This document shows, piece by piece, positions 17,531 to 25,449 of a DNA stretch of 35,254 nucleotides; position 1 is the stretch's first letter; every line of letters begins with the position of its first letter. Origin of the DNA: Methylocystis suflitae (GTDB lineage Bacteria > Pseudomonadota > Alphaproteobacteria > Rhizobiales > Beijerinckiaceae). Position numbers and translations under genes: made by a program. The notes beneath the pieces were generated by a model, which saw only the letters and a program-made list of their open reading frames with translations, was not told the origin of the DNA and made no database searches. The DNA is taken from positions 1 through 35,254 of the forward strand of contig NZ_JAMRYX010000006.1 in assembly GCF_024448135.1 (NCBI RefSeq). The letters are read 5' to 3'.

Positions 17531-18898
17531 ATGATCATTGAAGGCGCGGCGCATACAGAAAGCTCGAACCGTCGCGCGCGCTACGCGGCAGGAAAGACTC
17601 TGCGCAAGATCGTCCCGCGCGAGTCGCTGGCGAACTTTACGCCCGCCGTAAACCGGAATGCGGCGGCGATCATCGCCGAGACCGAGCGCGATCGCATTCA
17701 ATCCCTGCTTCCGCTTCGCCGCGAGTCGATGGCCAAATCGCCGCATGCTTTTCTACGCGGCGCCGCCGATGTCATGGCCGCCGATCTTTCGGCGCAGCCG
17801 GCCCCAGGAATTCGCGCGCAGGTCTGCGGCGACTGTCATCTCATGAATTTCGGCGCCTTCATGTCGCCGGAAGGACATCCGCTCTTCGATCTCAATGATT
17901 TCGACGAGACGCTGCCCGATGTGGACGTCACGGTCGATTTGCGCCGCTTCGCGACAAGCGTCGCCGTCGCAGCGCTTGGCGCAGGTAAAAGTGAGCGAGC
18001 CTCAAGATCGACGGCGCGGGCCGCCATTAAGACCTACCGCAGGGCCGTGATAGAACTCGCCGCCGTGTCGCCGCTCCAGGCCTGGAACACCCGCGTGCCG
18101 CTACGCGACGTCGTCGCGGAACTCCGTAACCGCGTTCTTCCCGCCGTTGCACACGCCGCTCAGTCCACGCGTGGGGACGAAGACGATCATGCCGACAATT
18201 TTCCGAAGATTTCGAATGGAGCAAACGGCGGCTTGCGAATCGAGGACAGGCCGCCGCGGCTCTTTCACTTCAACGAAAGCGTCGCCAACCAATTCGATGT
18301 CAACGGGCTCATTGCCGCCGCGTTCGCGAATTTGCCGCCGCACGTCGCCGCTTTATTGGGCCGCTACCGTTTGTGCGACATCGCTTTCAAGGCCGTTGGC
18401 GTCGGCAGCCTCGGAACTTATTGCACGATCGCGCTGTTTATGAGCCCGGACGACGAGCCCCTGTTCATCCAGGTGAAAGAAGCGAAGCAGTCCGTGCTGG
18501 AGCGCTTTGGCCTTGGCGTCTGGTCCGGCGTTCAGGGCGAACGCGTCGTCAGAGGCCAACGCATGATGCAGGCGGCAACCGACGTTTTTCTCGGCCCGAC
18601 GCGCGACCCGGCTTCGCAGCGAGAATTCTACATGCGTCAGCTGAAGACGCGGCGTCTCGGCGATCTCACGGAACTGCTGCAACGCCACGACCTACTGGAT
18701 TACGCCAAACTGTGCGGACGCACCTTGGCGCGCGCGCATGTGCGTTCCGCCGATGCGGCGACTCTTGCGGGCTACATGGGAAAAAGCGAGGCGTTCGATG
18801 ACGCGCTCGCGTCGTTCGCGATGGTCTACGCGCAGCAAAACGCCAAGGACTACGAAGCATTTTGCGCGCAGCGAAACGCTAGCCCTGCTCGTCCCTGA
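17531..18898 (+). CDS. DUF2252 family protein
   Basis: A 455-residue soluble protein of DUF2252, a widespread family without a proven function; its motifs resemble those of aminoglycoside-phosphotransferase or kinase-like folds. Family landmarks: HAFLRGAADVMAADL (about residues 72-86), CGDCHLMNFGAFMSPEG (about 100-116, the catalytic-loop-like stretch) and FDLNDFDETLPDVDVTVDLRRFATS (about 121-145). Later come VGVGSLGTYCTIAL (about 291-304), LFIQVKEAKQSVLE (about 313-326) and GQRMMQAATDVFLG (about 343-356). The ATG at 17531 has AAGGAA at 17516-17521. The gene ends inside the end of the histidine kinase gene on the other strand, overlapping it by 20 nt. Confidence 0.9.
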   Translation: MIIEGAAHTESSNRRARYAAGKTLRKIVPRESLANFTPAVNRNAAAIIAETERDRIQSLLPLRRESMAKSPHAFLRGAADVMAADLSAQPAPGIRAQVCGDCHLMNFGAFMSPEGHPLFDLNDFDETLPDVDVTVDLRRFATSVAVAALGAGKSERASRSTARAAIKTYRRAVIELAAVSPLQAWNTRVPLRDVVAELRNRVLPAVAHAAQSTRGDEDDHADNFPKISNGANGGLRIEDRPPRLFHFNESVANQFDVNGLIAAAFANLPPHVAALLGRYRLCDIAFKAVGVGSLGTYCTIALFMSPDDEPLFIQVKEAKQSVLERFGLGVWSGVQGERVVRGQRMMQAATDVFLGPTRDPASQREFYMRQLKTRRLGDLTELLQRHDLLDYAKLCGRTLARAHVRSADAATLAGYMGKSEAFDDALASFAMVYAQQNAKDYEAFCAQRNASPARP

Positions 18899-19976
18899 CT
18901 GTCGCGTAGCTCGCCGGAATCGACAGAGTCCAAATCAATCCGTCGGGCGGAAAGTTGAGCGTCGCCGTTCCGTCGAGCGCCTGCGCGACGAGGCGTTTGA
19001 TGACCTTATGGCCGAAGCCTTCGCGCGGCGGCATCGCCACCGCCGGACCGCCGCTCTCGCGCCATTCGATATTGAGCCGACCGTCTTCGAAGCGCCATGT
19101 CAGCGAGACGGCGCCGTCCGGCCGCGACAGGCCGCCATAGCTTAGCGCGTTCGTGGCGAGTTCATGCAAGGCGAGGCCGATGTTCTGCGCCGCCTCCGGC
19201 TTCAGCATGATTTTCGGGCCGTCGATCGTCGCGCGCGACGACACGTCGCCCTGCGGCACGTCCATGCAATAGGCGAGCTGCGCGCGCACCAATTCGCGCA
19301 TCGAGGCGCCGCGCCAATCCTGCGACACGAGCAGATCATGCGCCATCGACAGCGCCTGCAGGCGGGCGCCGAATTTGCGCTGAAAATCTTCGACGGAGGG
19401 CGAACCGGCGGCCGTCTGCCGCGACATCGCCTGCACGACGGCAAGCAGATTCTTCGAGCGATGCACGAGTTCGCGCAGGAGCACGCGCACATGCTGCTCG
19501 CGCTGCTTGCGCGGCGTGATGTCGCGCGCGGTGCCGAGAATGCGGACCGCGCGGCCTTCGTCGAAAAAAGTGCGGCCGCGCACCGAGACCCAGCGCTCGA
19601 TGCGGTCGGTCTGACCGATGACGCGATATTCGATCTCGTAATCGCCTTCGTGCGTGGGATCGAGCGCGACGCCGACAGCCTCTTTCGTACGCTTCTTGTC
19701 CTGGGGATGCAGCGCGTTGCGGAAGATTTCAAAGCTTGCCGGAACGCCCTCGGGAAGGCCCCACAGGCGGCGCACGCGCTCGTCGATATGCACTTCGCCG
19801 GTCAGGAGGTTCCAATCCCAGATGCCGGTGCGCCCGGCGTCGAGCGCGAGCTGCATCCGCTCCAGGGCGAAGGCCTGCTCGTCGCAGAAGGACCGCGGGT
19901 CGCGCGCATCTACGGTCGTTGGGCGAGTTTCCGTGTCGGTCACGCGGCGCCTATCGTCGTGGGAGGACGACACCAT
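18879..19976 (-). CDS. PAS-HWE family sensor histidine kinase
   Basis: A 365-residue cytoplasmic sensor kinase. A PAS domain of the PAS_3 kind covers about residues 38-158 (LALDAGRTGIWDWNLLTGE ... GTARDITPRK). The dimerisation and phosphotransfer helix carries ELVHRSKNLLAVVQAM with the phospho-acceptor His172. The HWE-type ATPase domain shows HELATNA (271-277) and IEWRE (303-307), the His and Trp-x-Glu that name the family. There are no membrane segments, so the signal is internal, possibly light, redox or a ligand bound by the PAS domain. No response regulator lies nearby, so its partner is elsewhere. It starts 28 nt after parE on the same strand and probably shares its transcript. Alphaproteobacterial HWE kinases often feed the general stress response. 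Confidence 0.93.
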   Translation of the reverse strand: MVSSSHDDRRRVTDTETRPTTVDARDPRSFCDEQAFALERMQLALDAGRTGIWDWNLLTGEVHIDERVRRLWGLPEGVPASFEIFRNALHPQDKKRTKEAVGVALDPTHEGDYEIEYRVIGQTDRIERWVSVRGRTFFDEGRAVRILGTARDITPRKQREQHVRVLLRELVHRSKNLLAVVQAMSRQTAAGSPSVEDFQRKFGARLQALSMAHDLLVSQDWRGASMRELVRAQLAYCMDVPQGDVSSRATIDGPKIMLKPEAAQNIGLALHELATNALSYGGLSRPDGAVSLTWRFEDGRLNIEWRESGGPAVAMPPREGFGHKVIKRLVAQALDGTATLNFPPDGLIWTLSIPASYATVRDEQG

Positions 19977-20004
19977 ACTCCCAGACGCGTCCGGGCGCGA
20001 GGGG

Positions 20005-22020
20005 TTAGATATCCACGAGTTCCGTCGCGAAGGCGGCGCGCTCCTGAATGAAGGCGAAGCGCGCTTCCGGCCTGTTGCCCATCAGCCGCTCGACGCAGTC
20101 CGCCGTCTCCTCGCGATCTTCCGGCTCCACGACGACTTTGAGGAGCGTGCGCTTGCTCGGGTCCATCGTGGTTTCCTTGAGCTGAGCCGCACTCATCTCG
20201 CCTAGCCCCTTGAACCGGCCGGTCTCGATTTTTCCCTTCCCGGTCAGCTCCTTGGCGATCAATTCGTCCCGATGTTCATTGTCGCGCGCATAGACGGTCT
20301 TCGCGCCTTGCGTGAGCTTGTAGAGTGGCGGCTGCGCCAGATAGAGATGGCCGTTCTCGATGAGGCGCGGCATCTGCCGATAGAAAAAGGTGATGAGCAG
20401 CGAGGCGATATGCGCGCCGTCGACGTCGGCGTCGGTCATCACGATCACCTTCTCGTAGCGCAGATCCTCGTCGCGGTAATGCGCGCCCAGTCCGCAGCCG
20501 AGCGCCTGGGTCAGATCGGCGAGCTGCTGATTGGCGAGGAGCTTGTCCTTCGTGGCCGAGGCGACGTTCAAAATCTTGCCACGCAGCGGCAAAATGGCCT
20601 GCGTCGTGCGGTTGCGCGCCTCCTTCGCCGAACCGCCGGCGGAGTCGCCCTCGACGATGAACAGCTCCGAGCCCTGCGCCGAATTATTCGTGCAGTCGAC
20701 GAGCTTGCCGGGCAGCCGCAGCTTGCGGGTCGCGGTCTTGCGGGCGATGTCCTTCTCGGCGCGCCGGCGCAGGCGCTCCTCGGCGCGCTCAACGGCGAAA
20801 TCCAAGAGCTTATTGGCCTGCGAGGGGGCGCCGGCGAGCCAATGGTCGAAGGCGTCCCGCACCGCGCTTTCGACGATGCGCGCCGCCTCAATGCTCATCA
20901 GCCGGCTTTTGTTCTGGCCCTGAAACTCCGGCTCCCGGATGAAGACCGAGATCATCGCGGCCGACTGGCCCATGAGATCGTCGGCGCCGATGTCCTTGGC
21001 GCGCTTCGCCTGCCCCACGCGTTCGGCGTGATCCTTGAGCGCCTTTAGGAGCGCGGCGCGAAACCCCGCCTCATGCGTGCCGCCGTCGGGCGTCGGGATG
21101 GTGTTGCAATAGGAATGGACGAAGCCGTCGTCCTCGGCGAGCCAGGAGACCGCCCATTCGAGCGAGCCATGGCCGCCTTCCCGCGTGATTTTGCCGACGA
21201 AAGGCTGGTCGGCGACGAGCTCCTTGCCGTGGATCTCGCGCGCCAGATAATCCTTCAAGCCGCCGGGAAAGCGCAGCACCGCCTCAGGCGGCGTGTCCGC
21301 GCCGGGGTCGATCAGCGACGGATCGCAGCGCCAGCGGATTTCGACGCCGCCGAAGAGATAGGCCTTGGAGCGCGACATGCGGAAGAGCCGCGCCGGCTTC
21401 CAATGCGCGCCGGCCCCGAAAATCTGCGCGTCGGGCTTGAAGCGCACCTTGGTGCCGCGCCGGTTGTTGACGCGGCCAAGCGTCTTGAGCTTGCCAAGCG
21501 GCAGGCCCCGCGAAAACTCCTGGCCGTAAAGCTGGCCGGCGATCGCCACCTCGACGTCAAGCTTTTCGGACAGCGCGTTGACGACGGAGACGCCGACGCC
21601 GTGCAGACCGCCGGAGGTCTGATAGGCCCCAGAATCGAACTTGCCGCCCGCGTGAAGCGTGGTCATCACCACTTCCAGCGCCGATTTCTTGGGAAATTTC
21701 GGATGGGACTCGACCGGAATGCCGCGGCCGTTGTCGCTGACCGTGAGCCAGCCGTCAGTTTCCAGCGTCACTTCGATGAAGGTCGCATGGCCCGCCACGG
21801 CCTCGTCCATGGCGTTGTCCAGCACCTCGGCGAAGAGGTGATGCATCGCCGCCTCGTCGGTGCCGCCGATATACATGCCGGGGCGCCGGCGGACGGGCTC
21901 GAGCCCCTCCAGCACTTCGATCGAGGCGGCGGAATATTCCGCCGGCCCGCGCTTTGGGGCGGGTTTCGACGCGGGCGCCTTGCGCGGCGCGCCGCTGAAA
22001 AGATCGGGTTTTGAAGCCAT
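20005..22020 (-). CDS. parE: DNA topoisomerase IV subunit B
   Basis: The ATPase subunit of topoisomerase IV, which unlinks daughter chromosomes with ParC. The 671-residue protein shows, in order, the GHKL ATP site (EVLDNAMDEA, SDNGRGIP, GGLHGVGVSVVNALS at about 65-145), the transducer domain, and the TOPRIM domain (EGDSAGGSAK at about 454-463, DADVDGAHI at about 532-540). The C-terminus ends with the family's RFKGLGEM and ERLMGNRPEAR. The short Lys/Pro/Ala-rich leader of about 28 residues (MASKPDLFSGAPRK) is common in alphaproteobacterial ParE. YIGGTDEAAMHHL and the absence of a GyrB insertion favour ParE over GyrB. The ATG is at 22018-22020. It diverges from the gene at 22213 across about 190 nt. 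Confidence 0.95.
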   Translation of the reverse strand: MASKPDLFSGAPRKAPASKPAPKRGPAEYSAASIEVLEGLEPVRRRPGMYIGGTDEAAMHHLFAEVLDNAMDEAVAGHATFIEVTLETDGWLTVSDNGRGIPVESHPKFPKKSALEVVMTTLHAGGKFDSGAYQTSGGLHGVGVSVVNALSEKLDVEVAIAGQLYGQEFSRGLPLGKLKTLGRVNNRRGTKVRFKPDAQIFGAGAHWKPARLFRMSRSKAYLFGGVEIRWRCDPSLIDPGADTPPEAVLRFPGGLKDYLAREIHGKELVADQPFVGKITREGGHGSLEWAVSWLAEDDGFVHSYCNTIPTPDGGTHEAGFRAALLKALKDHAERVGQAKRAKDIGADDLMGQSAAMISVFIREPEFQGQNKSRLMSIEAARIVESAVRDAFDHWLAGAPSQANKLLDFAVERAEERLRRRAEKDIARKTATRKLRLPGKLVDCTNNSAQGSELFIVEGDSAGGSAKEARNRTTQAILPLRGKILNVASATKDKLLANQQLADLTQALGCGLGAHYRDEDLRYEKVIVMTDADVDGAHIASLLITFFYRQMPRLIENGHLYLAQPPLYKLTQGAKTVYARDNEHRDELIAKELTGKGKIETGRFKGLGEMSAAQLKETTMDPSKRTLLKVVVEPEDREETADCVERLMGNRPEARFAFIQERAAFATELVDI

Positions 22021-22212
22021 GAGCGATCTTAGCGCGATTCGGGGCAGTGTGGGTCGGTTCGGCGCACGCGCCTTGGCGTGACCGACATCGGGAATTCACA
22101 AAAAAGGCAGACGAGGCTTGCGCTTGTCGCATAGGCGACGCTGAGGCATGCTCGGACCCGGCTAAATACTCACTTAAGGATTTTTGCTCAACCGAAAAAT
22201 TGGAGCTAATCC

Positions 22213-23763
22213 ATGGCGCATGACAAACAATTAGCGGTGTACGAGGTCACCCCGCCACCTGCCGCCAGGGCCCTCACGCCCGCCTTCTTCGTCGAAAGCA
22301 CAGCGCCCGACAATATCGACGACAAGGAAACCGTTCTGCCGACTCCAGATAACTGCAAGGTTTCCGAATTAGAGAAGATCGTCGAGACACTGGCGAATCA
22401 GAAAAACCCTAAACTCCTGATTACCGTCCACGGCTTCAACACGCCGCGAAAGAAAGTTCTCGAAACCTTCAAAGAGTCGTTCATCGCGTTGAACGACGAC
22501 GACGCGCTCGAGAACCGCGGCCTCGTTTGCATCGGTTATCGTTGGCCGTCAGAAGCGATGGGAACCCCTTGGCGAAGCGGTTTGAACGCTGCGCCATTAT
22601 TCCTCCTCGGCATTCTCTTCGTCTCGCTCGCCGCCGTATATCTCGTGAACTTCTCTTTCGAGATTTGCGACTGGTGGAAGCTCACGCGCGTCGTCGTGAC
22701 GGCTGTGACTGCCGCGATGGTCGTCATTCCCCTCACCCTTTTTGGCTTGCGGCTCATCGTCTATTTTCGTGACGGCTTTCGAGCGACGAATTACGGCGTG
22801 CCCGATCTCGTCAATCTCATTCGCGAGATCGACGACAGGCTTCCCAAACGGCCGAGCGAGGACCCCGACGATCTTATCGGAAGGGTCGAGCTGTCCTTTA
22901 TCGGCCATAGCATGGGCGGCTTCGTCGTCACCAACGCCGTGCGCATTCTCTCCGACGTGTTTTCCCCACTCGCGATCGCCGCCATGCGCCATGGCCCAGA
23001 GACGCTCGGCAGCGAAGAGGAGCGCGGGCAGCGGGAGCTTCGATCGAAGATTGGGAAGAATTTTATATTGCGCCGCCTCGTTCTCGTCTCGCCCGACATT
23101 CCTTCGGAAGTGCTGCTGTTGGGCCGCAGCAATGCGCTGCATTCATCATTGATCCGCTTTCAGGAGGCCCATCTTTTCTCCAACGAAGGCGACGAAGTTT
23201 TGCGCGACATTTCGACGGCGGCGAATTTCTTCTCGCTGCCGACGAAGAGCCGCAGGTTCGGCTATCGCCTCGGCAATGTCGGCGTGCTGACCGGCTGGGG
23301 ACTTTCCGAACAACTGACGCTCGGCAATCTGCGCGTCGGCGCGCGCACCCTTTACGAGCTTTACGCTGAACTCGACGCCGTGCAATCGGAAGAGTCATTC
23401 GCACAGAGGCTGACCTATTTCGACTGCACTGACAGCATCGACGCGAAGGGCCATGGGGTAGTGACGGACGCGACGCCCGGCGCGCCGCCGAATCTGTCTT
23501 GGCTTGGACATCTGCGCCTGCTGTGGGTCTATGTCAGAGGCGAGGTCGACGTCCATTCCGGCTATTTCCTGAAGCCCAGCCTCGTGCGCGAGCTGATTTA
23601 TCGCTTTGCCGCCATCGGCTACGGCGACGCCGAGAGGCTTTACGGCGGTCTCGGCGCGTTGAGCGCGGAATGTGAAAAATATCAGATCAAAGCGCTGAAG
23701 CCGGGCCAGCGCAGCGTCGCCGCCGCTGCGGCGGAAGACGCGAAAGCAGCCGTGTCGCCATGA
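22213..23763 (+). CDS. Membrane-embedded alpha/beta hydrolase, unknown substrate
   Basis: A 516-residue protein joining an alpha/beta hydrolase fold with two transmembrane segments. KLLITVHGFNTPRK (67-80) supplies the oxyanion-hole strand. The nucleophile elbow is FIGHSMGG with Ser233. A candidate acid is the Asp in LVLVSPDIPSE (about 298), and a candidate base is the His in EVDVHSGYF (about 450). This layout recalls the DUF900-type hydrolases. Between the first strand and the elbow, where a soluble enzyme would have a loop or cap, are two hydrophobic helices at about 127-147 and 159-184. There is no signal peptide. The C-terminus is helical and Ala-rich. The ATG at 22213 has GGAG at 22202-22205. 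The next gene starts within its stop codon, so the two proteins probably work together. The substrate is unknown; a lipid is plausible given the membrane helices. Confidence 0.75.
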   Translation: MAHDKQLAVYEVTPPPAARALTPAFFVESTAPDNIDDKETVLPTPDNCKVSELEKIVETLANQKNPKLLITVHGFNTPRKKVLETFKESFIALNDDDALENRGLVCIGYRWPSEAMGTPWRSGLNAAPLFLLGILFVSLAAVYLVNFSFEICDWWKLTRVVVTAVTAAMVVIPLTLFGLRLIVYFRDGFRATNYGVPDLVNLIREIDDRLPKRPSEDPDDLIGRVELSFIGHSMGGFVVTNAVRILSDVFSPLAIAAMRHGPETLGSEEERGQRELRSKIGKNFILRRLVLVSPDIPSEVLLLGRSNALHSSLIRFQEAHLFSNEGDEVLRDISTAANFFSLPTKSRRFGYRLGNVGVLTGWGLSEQLTLGNLRVGARTLYELYAELDAVQSEESFAQRLTYFDCTDSIDAKGHGVVTDATPGAPPNLSWLGHLRLLWVYVRGEVDVHSGYFLKPSLVRELIYRFAAIGYGDAERLYGGLGALSAECEKYQIKALKPGQRSVAAAAAEDAKAAVSP

Positions 23764-24245
23764 TCGGCCTCATCGTCGCGCTCTTCAGCGTGCTGCTGCC
23801 GTTGGCGCATCTGACGTTAAGCAGAGTCCCAAGGACTCGCGCACGCGTCGTTCGCCTGCTGTTGCTGTACGCGCTGGTTCTCGACGTCGGCGTCATCGGC
23901 CTGCCGCTCGGCTTCGTCCCGCATGTCTTCTTCCCCGATCAGACCGCGCGCAGCATCGGCTGGGCGCCGGGAAGCCCGTTCCAGTTCGAAGTCGGCGTTC
24001 ATGACGGCGCCTGGGGCGTTCTCGGTTTTCTCTGCATTTGGATTCGCGGCGCCTTTTGGCTCGCCACCGGACTTGGATGGTCGTTGTTCATGCTCGGGGC
24101 GACCTATGGCCACATCGAGCAGACGCTTCGCGCCGGGGACTATGCGCCCTACAACTTTTTGACGATTTTCTCCGATGGCTTTATCGCGATCTGGCTGCTC
24201 CTGCTGCTTTACCTTCGCCATCGATGGGACGCGGAGAAAGGCTAG
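23760..24245 (+). CDS. Four-helix membrane protein, DUF6790-like
   Basis: A 161-residue integral membrane protein with about four hydrophobic helices: residues 1-20, 33-55, 85-118 (broken by a short polar turn) and 132-153. A conserved-looking loop, ARSIGWAPGSPFQFEVGVHDGAWG, separates helices two and three and recalls the uncharacterised family DUF6790; I name it from memory of that motif, with moderate certainty. The ATG at 23760 overlaps the stop codon of the hydrolase gene (ATGA), so translation is coupled. The basic C-terminus (YLRHRWDAEKG) should lie in the cytoplasm. Its role is unknown, but coupling to a membrane hydrolase suggests a subunit, a lipid handler or a partner protein. Confidence 0.72.
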   Translation: MIGLIVALFSVLLPLAHLTLSRVPRTRARVVRLLLLYALVLDVGVIGLPLGFVPHVFFPDQTARSIGWAPGSPFQFEVGVHDGAWGVLGFLCIWIRGAFWLATGLGWSLFMLGATYGHIEQTLRAGDYAPYNFLTIFSDGFIAIWLLLLLYLRHRWDAEKG

Positions 24246-24303
24246 GCGCAGATGAAGCGCCGCGGATTCACGCATGCGACGGCGAATGCCGTCAGAGGGT
24301 AAG

Positions 24304-25047
24304 ATGGAAACGAAGGTCGATGAAATCGCCGAGCGCATCTATCGACTGTCGACATATGTGCCGGAGATCGCGGCGCCCGGCGGATTCACCTTCAACCAGT
24401 TCCTCATCGACGCGGACGAGCCGCTGCTGTTTCACTGCGGGCAGCGTTCGCTGTTTCCGTGCGTATCGAAGACCTTGACCGCGATCATGCCGATCGAGCA
24501 GCTGCGCTGGATTTCCTTCGGCCATGTCGAAGCCGACGAATGCGGCGCGATGAATCTCTGGCTCGCCGCTGCGCCGCAGGCGCAAGTGGTTCATGGCCAG
24601 ACGGCGTGCATGGTGTCGCTCAACGATCTCGCCGACCGGCCGCCGCGCGCCCTTGCCGACGGCGAAATCATGGACATCGGTGGAAGGCGCGTGCGCTACA
24701 TCGACACGCCGCATGTGCCGCATGCGTGGGAATCGGGGCTGATCTATGAAGAGACGACCCGCACGCTGTTTTGCGGCGATCTTCTCACGCAAATCGGTCA
24801 AGGACCGGCCATCACGACGGAGAGCGTGCTTGAAGCCGCCATCGCGGCGGAGAACGCCTTCCAGGCCACCTCGCTGACACCGATGACCGGCCCGACGATC
24901 CGCATGCTCGCGGCGCTGGAGCCCCGCCGCCTCGCCGTCATGCACGGCTCGAGTTTTCAAGGCGACTGCGCCGCCCTGCTCTCGCAGCTCGCGGATTTTT
25001 ATGACGCGGCGCTTGCGGCGAAAGGCGCCCGCCTAGCCACCCCCTGA
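24304..25047 (+). CDS. Stand-alone diiron metallo-beta-lactamase-fold (ODP-like) protein
   Basis: A 247-residue protein equal to the N-terminal diiron domain of flavodiiron proteins, without the flavodoxin domain. The full set of metal ligands is present: His74, Glu76 and Asp78 in GHVEADECG, His140 in PHVPHAWESG, Asp159 in LFCGDLL and His214 in AVMHGSSF. The Glu at the second position marks the oxygen-binding diiron type rather than the dizinc HxHxDH type. Relatives bind or reduce oxygen, nitric oxide or peroxide, or serve as oxygen sensors (the ODP type in chemotaxis). The ATG at 24304 has AGAGGG at 24294-24299; an in-frame ATG at 24274 would add ten basic residues. It follows the hydrolase/membrane-protein pair by 58 nt and may share their promoter. 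No electron-transfer partner is nearby. Confidence 0.85.
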   Translation: METKVDEIAERIYRLSTYVPEIAAPGGFTFNQFLIDADEPLLFHCGQRSLFPCVSKTLTAIMPIEQLRWISFGHVEADECGAMNLWLAAAPQAQVVHGQTACMVSLNDLADRPPRALADGEIMDIGGRRVRYIDTPHVPHAWESGLIYEETTRTLFCGDLLTQIGQGPAITTESVLEAAIAAENAFQATSLTPMTGPTIRMLAALEPRRLAVMHGSSFQGDCAALLSQLADFYDAALAAKGARLATP

Positions 25048-25160
25048 AGATGAAACTTCGACGCCGCGCGCGAATGCTGCAAAGCGTGTCCCTCCCAAGG
25101 CCGGGCATGACGCAGACAGCTCGCGCAACGCTTTTCGTTAGTTTCTCGCATGTAACCGTC

Positions 25161-25183
25161 ATGGCCGGGCTTGTCCCGGCCAT
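25161..25183 (+). repeat. REP-type palindrome, first copy
   Basis: ATGGCCGGG and CCCGGCCAT form a perfect 9-bp stem around the loop CTTGT, flanked by GTC on the left and CCAC on the right. It belongs to a palindrome family widespread between genes in Bradyrhizobium-like alphaproteobacteria. The next copy at 25238 is the same element inverted. Confidence 0.75.
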
Positions 25184-25237
25184 CCACGTATCGACATTGC
25201 ATGCGCCTTGCAGCCATTGCGTAACGTCCCGGCGTGG

Positions 25238-25260
25238 ATGCCCGCGACAAGCGCGGGCAT
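25238..25260 (-). repeat. REP-type palindrome, second copy, inverted
   Basis: ATGCCCGCG and CGCGGGCAT form a perfect 9-bp stem around ACAAG, the complement of the CTTGT loop at 25170-25174. The flanks GTGG and GACG are the complements of those of the first copy. Three stem positions differ between the copies, and in each case both sides have changed so that pairing is kept. Confidence 0.75.
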
Positions 25261-25312
25261 GACGCGGAGAGTCTGCGCCAAATAGAAGCCTTTATCCCCG
25301 CCTCCGCTCTGG

Positions 25313-25342
25313 ATCCCCGAGCGCGCTCCGCGCGTCGGGGAT
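25313..25342. repeat. Palindrome of a second repeat family
   Basis: ATCCCCGA (25313-25320) and TCGGGGAT (25335-25342) form an 8-bp stem. An inner stem CGCGC/GCGCG with the loop TCC lies inside, after one unpaired G. The surrounding GCTCTGGATCCCCGA pattern matches a common intergenic repeat of Rhizobiales as I remember it. It could also end transcripts from either side. Confidence 0.65.
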
Positions 25343-25396
25343 GACACACCGCTGTGCAACAACCTGCGCCTTCGGCGATCAACCTCCCGGCGAGCA

Positions 25397-25413
25397 TCGA
25401 CGATATGTCGATC
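25397..25413. promoter_or_regulatory. Possible operator of the ABC importer
   Basis: ATCGAC (25397-25402) and GTCGAT (25408-25413) form a perfect inverted repeat with a 5-nt spacer, 37 nt before the start of the substrate-binding protein gene. The size and place would suit a dimeric repressor or activator. No regulator gene is nearby, and there is only one copy, so this is tentative. Confidence 0.3.
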
Positions 25414-25449
25414 CTGCGGTAAGACATCCAGGTAAACCTCAAGGAAGAC

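Larger units (their letters stand above)
25048..25449. other. Intergenic cluster of palindromic repeats
   Basis: About 400 nt without a gene, before an ABC importer operon. It holds a repeat fragment near 25096-25110 (GGCCGGGCATGACGC), two full palindromes of one family in opposite orientation (25161-25183 and 25238-25260) and one of another family (25313-25342). A 6-bp inverted repeat at 25397-25413 is close enough to the next start to be an operator. The open frames across this region follow the repeats and look spurious. Confidence 0.7.

Noticed and set aside
20272-22014. Plus-strand frames of 258 and 313 codons opposite parE
   Set aside because: They are shadows of the high-G+C parE gene, with composition typical of antisense frames and no motifs.
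25048-25449. Clustered palindromes as a possible CRISPR array
   Set aside because: The units are of different families and orientations and unequally spaced. No direct repeats with regular spacers and no cas genes are present.
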